This document shows positions 56,325 to 62,274 of a DNA stretch of 62,274 nt, in pieces (position 1 is the first letter of the stretch; the number at the start of each line of letters is the position of its first letter). The notes under the pieces were generated by a model that made no database searches, was not told where the DNA came from, and saw only the letters and a program-made list of their open reading frames with translations. Made by a program: the position numbers and the translations under genes. Origin of the DNA: Prosthecobacter debontii (GTDB lineage Bacteria; Verrucomicrobiota; Verrucomicrobiia; Verrucomicrobiales; Verrucomicrobiaceae); the NCBI GenBank assembly GCA_945869675.1, contig CAMBPS010000010.1, positions 1 to 62,274 on the forward strand. The letters run 5' to 3'.

Positions 56325-56741
56325 ATGAACACAGCCTCAAGCGATCTCACCAAGCATCTTCTGGTGCTGAAGGAGCGCTTGCTGCATCCAACAGATTATG
56401 AGAAAGCTTTTCAATACTTCATCGAAGAGTTCGGTGGAGATGTAGAATTCATCCAGATGGGGCAGCCCCAGCCACTGCCGATGCTGACGCCGATCATCGA
56501 TCGGATCGCTTGCACAGCTCTGGGAAAAACGGTGAAGGTGAATCGACTGAAGCTTACCTCTATTCCAGGGCATGCCTTTCATCACGGCAGTGCCTCGGTG
56601 GATGGGCGCGTCGTTGTCGTGCTCTTCTTTGAATCTCTGAACAAGGGACTCATGACCATCATACCGGGTGCCCGAGGAGCTGCTGAGTTTGCCCGATTCT
56701 CACTTCCCGCCGCCGTCCCCATGAATCCGTCAGCCAATTAG
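56325..56741 (+). CDS. Hypothetical protein
   Basis: The 138-residue protein has no signal peptide or membrane span. A helical first half (YEKAFQYFIEEFGGD) precedes beta-strand-rich sequence with VVVVLFFESLNKGLM. Not recognised. It starts 6 bp after dapL and is probably cotranscribed. Confidence 0.6.
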   Translation: MNTASSDLTKHLLVLKERLLHPTDYEKAFQYFIEEFGGDVEFIQMGQPQPLPMLTPIIDRIACTALGKTVKVNRLKLTSIPGHAFHHGSASVDGRVVVVLFFESLNKGLMTIIPGARGAAEFARFSLPAAVPMNPSAN

Positions 56742-56802
56742 ATTTCTGTTTCACTGCGACCATTCACCGCCATCTTCCGTATCAACCCTACCCCATCCAC
56801 TT

Positions 56803-57159
56803 ATGAGCCAACCTAAAATCACCGCCTACCTGAAAACCTACTGCGGCTGGAGCGAAGGCGTGCGCGCCATTTTCCGCAAATACAACCTCCCTTTTGAAGA
56901 GAAGGATATCATCAAAAATCCAGCCTTCCGCTGGGAGATGGAACAAAAAAGTGGTCAACCCCTCAGCCCCTGCGTAGAAATCAATGGCACTATGATTCCC
57001 GACATCAGTGGTGAAGAAGTTGAAAAATGGATGATCGACAACGGTCTACTCACCCCAAGTGATGCCGCTCCAGATGCACCCATCGACCGCGCCTGCAGTG
57101 ATGCTCAACATGCAGCCATGGCCGCAGGTCAGGCTGGCAAGATCAGCTTCATCTCATAA
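56803..57159 (+). CDS. Monothiol glutaredoxin-like protein
   Basis: The 118-residue thioredoxin-fold protein has a single-Cys active site, KTYCGWSEG (Cys14), and an SPCVEING stretch where glutaredoxins have the cis-Pro loop, then ISGEEVEKWM. A 30-residue Ala/Asp-rich C-terminal extension with another Cys is unusual. It probably handles glutathione-linked thiol exchange or an iron-sulfur cluster. Terminator-like hairpin after it. Confidence 0.82.
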   Translation: MSQPKITAYLKTYCGWSEGVRAIFRKYNLPFEEKDIIKNPAFRWEMEQKSGQPLSPCVEINGTMIPDISGEEVEKWMIDNGLLTPSDAAPDAPIDRACSDAQHAAMAAGQAGKISFIS

Positions 57160-57171
57160 ATCGTTTCAACA

Positions 57172-57199
57172 GCGCGGCTGAAAAACATCTCAGCCGCGC
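57172..57199 (+). terminator. Hairpin after the glutaredoxin gene
   Basis: GCGCGGCTGA (57172-57181) and TCAGCCGCGC (57190-57199) form a 10-bp stem with an 8-base loop, 12 bases after the stop. The following sequence (CTTGCTTAAT) is only moderately T-rich. Confidence 0.6.
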
Positions 57200-57251
57200 C
57201 TTGCTTAATCGAAAGCATGTGTTTAGACTGTCCATGCTGATATTTGCAACC

Positions 57252-57339
57252 GGAAGGGTGGCAGAGTGGTCGAATGTACCTGATTCGAAATCAGACGTGG
57301 GGAAACTCACCGTGGGTTCGAATCCCACCCCTTCCGCCA
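57252..57339 (+). tRNA. tRNA-Ser (anticodon CGA)
   Basis: Acceptor stem GGAAGGG (57252-57258) pairs with CCCTTCC (57329-57335); discriminator G and an encoded CCA (57337-57339) follow. The anticodon loop TTCGAAA holds CGA, reading UCG. A long variable arm (GTGGGGAAACTCAC) makes it a class II serine tRNA, and GGGTTCGAATCCC is the T arm. Confidence 0.95.
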
Positions 57340-57641
57340 TTCTTCCCCTACTTATAGAGGCGAAGACAGATTTCTGTAGCTCGAAAAGCGCAGAACGGAA
57401 ATCAAGGTCCCGTAGCCAGATTTGCTGGTGAAGCAGTTCGTCGCTAATACCGCGATAATCATCGCCCATGTCTCCCTAAATTCAGAGGCTAGGCTATCAG
57501 CGTGGAACCCGGCAAATTGGAGTTCGTGAGTTGGCAAGCCAAGCCAATCCAACGCCCAGAACAGAATCGGATCTCAAAAGCCAATCGTTGCTGTTTTGTG
57601 CGACTCCGGCTAAGGTCGCTCGTTAATCCTACCGAAAATTC
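57340..57641. other. Intergenic region after tRNA-Ser, no gene recognised
   Basis: About 300 bp between the tRNA and the next membrane-protein gene. Several short frames cross it on both strands, none with a ribosome site or a recognisable domain. No copy of the tRNA 3' end (an integration scar) is seen. Confidence 0.4.
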
Positions 57642-58037
57642 ATGGCTAGACGCGCTCAATCCGGAATCAAACCCGCCCACCTCATCGCCATCCTTGCCCT
57701 CCTGGCAGGCATCATTGTAGGCGGATGGTCTTTACTGAATCGCGGAACTGACCCCATGACTGGCCTGACGCCGCTAAGCATGGACGAGTATCTAGAAAGC
57801 TCGAATGCGCTCAGTGGAAATACTTATAAGATCGAAGGCACGATCGACAATCGACTAGACAGCTGGAAAGGTAGTGATCGACTTTTTAGCGTGCAAATTA
57901 GTGAAGCGGGATCATTTGTGCCAGTTCTTGTGCCGGCTAGCCTGGAAGCCAATATCCAGCGCGGTCAGCGTTACGTTTTGAAAGTACGCGTGCTCGAAAC
58001 GGGCATTCTGGAAGTCCTCCAACTCCTTAAAGCTTAA
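57642..58037 (+). CDS. Membrane-anchored hypothetical protein
   Basis: The 131-residue protein has one N-terminal membrane span (about 13-32) after a basic start, then a periplasmic domain of alternating strands with YKIEGTIDNRLDSW and GQRYVLKVRVLE, which suggests a small OB-like barrel. Not recognised. The next gene begins 7 bp after it, so both probably form an operon. Confidence 0.65.
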   Translation: MARRAQSGIKPAHLIAILALLAGIIVGGWSLLNRGTDPMTGLTPLSMDEYLESSNALSGNTYKIEGTIDNRLDSWKGSDRLFSVQISEAGSFVPVLVPASLEANIQRGQRYVLKVRVLETGILEVLQLLKA

Positions 58038-58044
58038 GCGTTTT

Positions 58045-59952
58045 ATGAAAAAACTGTTCTTCCTGATGTCCTGTGGACTTTTGCCTACACTGCTTAGTGC
58101 TCAAGTGCTGCCGTCCCCAAGCGCGGCACCAGCCCAGTCATCACCGCCACCCCAAAACGCATCGAGCGGAGGCAACTCTTCCAGTGGCGGTGGACAGTCA
58201 TCCTCTCAGGGGTCAATGATTGGGGGTGTGCTACCGCACATGGATCCAGGCAGTGAAACGGCGACTTGGGATGGCAAGATCTGGAGCATGAATAACAACC
58301 GGCTCGTTCGCTCCAAATTTGAAATCTACCTGGCCACGCCAGAGGCCAATGGCCCGGAAGATCAGGCCTATCGCGATATCATGGCTCAAATTGTATTACT
58401 GCTAGCCCCCACCCGCAAAGGAGGACCGGACGTTTCCAGTGCCTTTGCTTTATTGCCAGAAGCTGGGGCGGCGAAAATCGATGCTGGCATTTGCAATACC
58501 ATCGCTAATGGCGTGTATGACGTCTGGCTGGCCCAGCGGAAAGTCACCAGCCTGCGTTCTGCCAATGATGCCATGTCAAAGCGCCGCAAGCAGCTGGAAT
58601 GGAACAATGAAGTGGCCATGTCGAATGCCGAATTAGCACCTGCACCTGCCAATAGTGGCAAAGGTGGTGCAGCTGCTGGCAATGCCCAAAAACAAGGCAC
58701 TGCGGCCAGCATCGGCCGCGTCTCCGGTTATGTGAAAGAAATGGCCGAGATCGAGGCCCGCAAAAAGCTCAACGAGACGGCCATTGGCCTATCCGAAGTG
58801 TCTGGCAAGATCCAGTTTCAAGCTCTGATTCTACAAATGTTCATGCAGCGCCGTTTTGAGCATGCCCTCATCGCCTGCCGTCTTTATCCGCACATGTTCA
58901 AGGATGGCGACAGCGTGCTGCAACTCGACGACAACTCCGACTTAAAGAAAGCTTTTTCTGCCGGCATGGGCGTGCCACCGACCGTCAGCATGGCGGACAG
59001 TTTTTCTTCTGAAGCCATCCGCAGCGTCGATGAAGCAGTGGTCGCTTTTGACCAGCTCGTGATGCGTCAGGATTACCAAAGCGCCAGCAATCGCCTGATG
59101 GAAGCTTTCGCCGTCGGCGAATACCTGCCGCGTGTGCGCCGTCTACCAATGGTCCAAAAACTGAAAGTGCTGGATTACGTGCGCGATGGCAATCAACTGA
59201 TCAATGCGCTGGAGATGAAAGACTTTGGTCTCGCTGAAGAGCTCGTAACAAGAATGCGCAGCACTTCAAAGGACTTTGATTTTTCTAAACCTCAAGCTGC
59301 CATCGAGACCGCCCGGACCATGACGGACATGCATTTGATCAATGCCAAAGCAGCCATGCAAAAAGGAGACCAAGTGGCCTATGCCAGCTCCATGAAAAGC
59401 GCGACGGAAATCTGGCCAACCAACCCCAAACTACGCACTCTTTCTGAAATGGTAGGTCAAAACAGTGACGTGCAAGCTCAGTCCTTATTGGATCTCGATC
59501 GCCTACTCAGCCAACGGGCTTTTCGACAGATCTTTGATCAGCAGGGCCGCTACTTTGCGGCGGCCATCAATGATCCTGCACGCCAGGAGCAGATCAAAAA
59601 AGTCGTCGCTGATGTAACGGAAGTTACCATGGTCGTTAAAGTCGCTGAAGAACAAAGCCGCAGCGGCAATAGCTTCGGGGCTTGGGAAGCGGTAGAAAAA
59701 GTCTATGCCCGATTCCCCGAAGATCCTGAAGTCACGAAGATCCGCTCCGATCTCAGCGTGAAAGCCAGTGAGTATGTCAGCGCCATTGAAAAAGCCAAAC
59801 AGCATGAGCAGCGGAAGCAATCAGGCTCAGCTTTGGCTTGGTATCTCAAAGCTCGCCACATGTATCCGCCCAGCAGCTTTGCCAGCACAGGGATCGAGCG
59901 CGTCATCACGGCAGTTAAAGCCGAATCAGCAGCGCCAAGTAGTGAGCCCTGA
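58045..59952 (+). CDS. Large secreted helical-repeat protein, function unknown
   Basis: The 635-residue product begins with a signal peptide (1-19; LLSAQ), then a Ser/Gly/Pro/Gln-rich linker (about 22-65), then long helices with Ala-rich heptads. TPR-like periodicity is visible at about 320-630 (for example ALEMKDFGLAEELVTRM and AMQKGDQVAYASSMKSATEI). A scaffold or interaction role in the periplasm is likely; enzymatic motifs are absent. It directly follows the membrane-anchored gene. Confidence 0.7.
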   Translation: MKKLFFLMSCGLLPTLLSAQVLPSPSAAPAQSSPPPQNASSGGNSSSGGGQSSSQGSMIGGVLPHMDPGSETATWDGKIWSMNNNRLVRSKFEIYLATPEANGPEDQAYRDIMAQIVLLLAPTRKGGPDVSSAFALLPEAGAAKIDAGICNTIANGVYDVWLAQRKVTSLRSANDAMSKRRKQLEWNNEVAMSNAELAPAPANSGKGGAAAGNAQKQGTAASIGRVSGYVKEMAEIEARKKLNETAIGLSEVSGKIQFQALILQMFMQRRFEHALIACRLYPHMFKDGDSVLQLDDNSDLKKAFSAGMGVPPTVSMADSFSSEAIRSVDEAVVAFDQLVMRQDYQSASNRLMEAFAVGEYLPRVRRLPMVQKLKVLDYVRDGNQLINALEMKDFGLAEELVTRMRSTSKDFDFSKPQAAIETARTMTDMHLINAKAAMQKGDQVAYASSMKSATEIWPTNPKLRTLSEMVGQNSDVQAQSLLDLDRLLSQRAFRQIFDQQGRYFAAAINDPARQEQIKKVVADVTEVTMVVKVAEEQSRSGNSFGAWEAVEKVYARFPEDPEVTKIRSDLSVKASEYVSAIEKAKQHEQRKQSGSALAWYLKARHMYPPSSFASTGIERVITAVKAESAAPSSEP

Positions 59953-60073
59953 TCAAGGAAGCACAGGACCAATGAGTAATCTTTTTGCGCAGGCATTTGC
60001 CATGAAAACAAAGACAAGTCCTTGTGCCAGCGCGCTGAATGCCTCAAAGTATTAATCTCATTGCCACCGCCTC

Positions 60074-61327
60074 ATGCGCGACTACTTCATCCGCCGTTTT
60101 TTACTGATCATCCCGACTATCATCGGGGCGACAATGGCGGTGTTTTTGATCACACGGATCACGCCGGGGGGACCGATGGAAAAGGCGATGCAGATGGCGA
60201 TGATGAATGAAAAGGGCAGCAGTAAAAACGCCGGCTCATCCTTGAGTGAAGAACAGCTGGCAGAACTCTCGGCCTACTACGGTTTTGATAAGCCCTATCT
60301 GGCGGCGTACGGCATCTGGCTGGGTGTATGGCCCAGGGAGGAGACACCGCAGTTTGTGAAGTTTGAAAAAGGTCAGGACAAAGTATCTGTGAGTCTGAAA
60401 GTCCTCCTACCAAAAGCGGAATGGAAAGCGAACAACGCCTATAAAATCTCTCAAGCAACGCTGACAAGAAACGGGACCCTGAGCACTGACGATCCGAATG
60501 CGCTGGATGGCTGGAAAGCACGAGCCGAGCCTGAGAAAGAGCGTGTGGTGCTCTTTCGTCCGGCTTTCAAAGGAGTGATCCAGGGTTACTTCCATCTTTC
60601 CTCTACCTACAATCAGCCAGTGCTGGAAATGATGCTCTCCAAGATGCCCGTCTCGATTTTTTACGGTCTGTTTAGCTTTGTGCTCACGTATCTGGTTTGC
60701 ATTCCACTGGGTGTGCTCAAGGCCATCAAGCACCGAACGGTGATCGATAACGTCACCTCCATCCTCATCTTCATCGGCTATGCCATCCCGGGATTCCTAT
60801 TGGGCAGTTTGCTGGTCGTGTACCTCGCGGCTCGCCTGAGCTGGTTCCCCACAGAAGGCTTCACGGGTGAAAACTTTGCCTCACTGAGCTTGGGCGGCAA
60901 GATCTGGGACATCGCCCATCACGCGGTCTTGCCACTCATTTGCTACATGATCGGTGGCTTTGCGTTCATGACGATGCTCATGAAAAACAACCTCATGGAC
61001 AACCTGGCCGCTGATTATGTCCGCACAGCGATTGCGAAAGGTGCCAGCTTTCGCCGTGCCGTTGTGTTTCACGCCATGCGAAACTCGCTCATCCCGATTG
61101 CGACCACGCTTGGCGGCATCACCACCATCTTCGTTGCGGGCTCCATGCTTATCGAACGCATCTTCCAGATCGACGGTTTTGGCCTCCTCATGATCCAAAG
61201 CATCAACGACCGCGACTACCCTCTCGTTCTTGGCATCCTGACCATTGATGTCTTCCTCATCATGCTCGGAAATATCTTGTCCGATTACTTCGTGGCCCTC
61301 ACTGATCCGAGGGTGAGATTTGAATAA
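60074..61327 (+). CDS. Peptide-type ABC transporter permease (DppB/YejB-like) with periplasmic insertion
   Basis: The 417-residue permease has the first span at about 7-30 (FLLIIPTIIGATMAVFLI) and the core spans after residue 190, including the EAA loop (ADYVRTAIAKGASFRRAVVFHAMRNS). Between span 1 and the core lies an insertion of roughly 100 residues (about 75-185) not found in ordinary DppB. It should import oligopeptides or similar with the next permease; ATPase and binding-protein genes are beyond the edge. ATG 60074. Confidence 0.92.
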   Translation: MRDYFIRRFLLIIPTIIGATMAVFLITRITPGGPMEKAMQMAMMNEKGSSKNAGSSLSEEQLAELSAYYGFDKPYLAAYGIWLGVWPREETPQFVKFEKGQDKVSVSLKVLLPKAEWKANNAYKISQATLTRNGTLSTDDPNALDGWKARAEPEKERVVLFRPAFKGVIQGYFHLSSTYNQPVLEMMLSKMPVSIFYGLFSFVLTYLVCIPLGVLKAIKHRTVIDNVTSILIFIGYAIPGFLLGSLLVVYLAARLSWFPTEGFTGENFASLSLGGKIWDIAHHAVLPLICYMIGGFAFMTMLMKNNLMDNLAADYVRTAIAKGASFRRAVVFHAMRNSLIPIATTLGGITTIFVAGSMLIERIFQIDGFGLLMIQSINDRDYPLVLGILTIDVFLIMLGNILSDYFVALTDPRVRFE

Positions 61328-61329
61328 GC

Positions 61330-62274
61330 ATGTCACCCAAAAAAACAGGTCTATTTCTCATCATCTTCGCGTTTTTCGCGGGGTTGTTTCGTGCTCAAGG
61401 TCTGCTAGTGCCACTTTTTAAAGCACCCTTCCTTGGCGGTGATGTGCTCGGTGTGATACTGCTGTTGGTCCTGCTTTGCTACGGTCTGCGGCTGCTCGTT
61501 GAAGGACAGCAGGAATGGCAATTCAGCCCGCTAACATTGAAACAGATCAAGCGCTTCCGTTCGCTGAAGCGGGGATATGTTTCCTTTCTCATTCTGCTCG
61601 GCCTGACAGGCGTGGCAGCTCTGGACAATGCGATTGTCGGGAAAAGGGCGCTGGCGGTGAGTTATGGCGGGCAACTATCTTTTCCTTTTTTGAAGAGCGA
61701 CTTTATTCCGGCCAAGACCTTTGGTTTCGACTCTGAGGCTGAAACCGATTATCGTGAACTGCAAAGCCGCTGCCAAATCGAGAAGAAGGGCGATTGGGTG
61801 CTTATGCCAATTGTGCCCTTTGCCACGAAATTAGATTCGCCTTCCATCATCGAACCACTGAAAATGCGTGATGGAGTTCTTTGCCGGCCAGAAACTCAGC
61901 GAGGTCTAGATGCCACGGCCTACACGGTCTTTGTCACAAATCCTGCACAAAAACGTCAGGAGTTTCAGTTTCGCAAAGGGGTGAAACATGGTGACTTTCG
62001 CGGTTGGAATGAGGCCGGCGAACAGGTCGAAAAAGGCCGTTATGAAAATGGCAAACGTGTCAGCTACACCGATTACAGCGAAGGCAAATCCGCCGCCTTT
62101 GAGCCCATGGCACATGCAGAATGGAAGCGCCTCGTGTATCCGCCTTCGGAGCCCTCCCTCACGCACCGTCATTTTCTCGGCACGAACACGAATGGGCAGG
62201 ATGTTCTGGCCATGCTCTTTGGCGGCTGGCAACAGGCAGTGGTGGCCGCAGTGCTTTTTGTTACTTTGGTCTTT
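61330..62274 (+). CDS. Peptide-type ABC permease (DppC/YejE-like), cut by window edge
   Basis: 315 codons are in the window, still open at the end. Two N-terminal spans (about 7-24 and 38-56) and a third at about 84-100 precede a periplasmic part of about 170 residues, in which residues 213-250 show MORN-2-type motifs (KGVKHGDFRGW, EKGRYENGKRV). FLGTNTNGQDVLAMLFGG near residue 288 is the DppC-type sequence at the start of the permease core. It starts 2 bp after the preceding permease, so both form one transporter. Confidence 0.88.
   Translation, partial: MSPKKTGLFLIIFAFFAGLFRAQGLLVPLFKAPFLGGDVLGVILLLVLLCYGLRLLVEGQQEWQFSPLTLKQIKRFRSLKRGYVSFLILLGLTGVAALDNAIVGKRALAVSYGGQLSFPFLKSDFIPAKTFGFDSEAETDYRELQSRCQIEKKGDWVLMPIVPFATKLDSPSIIEPLKMRDGVLCRPETQRGLDATAYTVFVTNPAQKRQEFQFRKGVKHGDFRGWNEAGEQVEKGRYENGKRVSYTDYSEGKSAAFEPMAHAEWKRLVYPPSEPSLTHRHFLGTNTNGQDVLAMLFGGWQQAVVAAVLFVTLVF

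Noticed and set aside
57149..57469. Minus-strand ORF containing GVGFEPTVSFPTSDFE
   Set aside because: That peptide is the well-known false translation of the antisense strand of a serine tRNA; the tRNA at 57252-57339 explains it.
1..62274. CRISPR arrays, phage genes or toxin-antitoxin pairs
   Set aside because: I looked for spaced direct repeats, cas genes, phage structural genes and small paired genes and found none that I can support.

Overview
The window looks like a chromosomal segment of a member of the Verrucomicrobiota, most like the Prosthecobacter/Verrucomicrobium group. The main reasons are a large secreted propeller-plus-cytochrome protein of the type typical of Planctomycetes and Verrucomicrobia (17774-20671), a Tat-exported DUF1501 protein (39714-41159), a secreted sulfatase and several SGNH esterases, lysine synthesis through LL-diaminopimelate aminotransferase (dapL), and weak Shine-Dalgarno sites. 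Assignment is by recognition of protein families only; no search was possible.

Layout. 1-1690: a more GC-rich, differently coded block with a tandem secreted esterase that runs off the left edge and a 3' gene scrap abutting carB. 1691-16731: housekeeping and accessory genes: carB, a divergent ClpX-like unfoldase with an overlapping membrane-protein gene, a cupin, an SGNH hydrolase, a ParA-like ATPase, a Nudix hydrolase, a sulfatase, ychF, a nitroreductase and leuA. 16732-17107: a leuA control region with a leucine-rich leader peptide and attenuator-like pairing, then the msrB terminator. 17108-27394: msrB, the large cytochrome protein, transaldolase, an intergenic palindrome carrying a nested MITE-like element, an ankyrin/L,D-transpeptidase fusion, an enolase-superfamily enzyme and ilvD. 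27395-34718: two adjacent Cys/Met-metabolism PLP enzymes (one frameshifted at a G7 tract), a GlgE-like maltosyltransferase followed by a Fur-family regulator with a native His6 run, bioD and a PAS-AraC regulator. 34715-43360: Tat-exported enzymes, a metallo-beta-lactamase-fold hydrolase, formyl-THF cyclo-ligase, a badly broken gene, a DUF1501/amidohydrolase pair, an ABC-F ATPase and moaE. 43413-52193: a 3' gene fragment, an AsmA-like protein, an HMA-MauE membrane protein, a double SGNH esterase, a secreted disordered protein, an intradiol dioxygenase, truA and ruvX. 52264-53768: an IS1380-type insertion sequence. 53924-62274: fba, dapL, a glutaredoxin, tRNA-Ser(CGA), two envelope proteins and two peptide-type ABC permeases with unusual periplasmic insertions, the second cut by the right edge.

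Functionally the region mixes core metabolism (pyrimidine/arginine, Leu/Ile/Val, Met/Cys, lysine, biotin, folate, glycolysis and pentose phosphate) with secreted enzymes for polymer or sugar-ester breakdown. The best candidates for new biology are the leucine attenuator in front of leuA, the ClpX paralogue with a ClpP-docking loop and an apparently duplicated small domain coupled to a membrane protein, and several palindromic repeat elements, one of which is read in-frame inside a protein.
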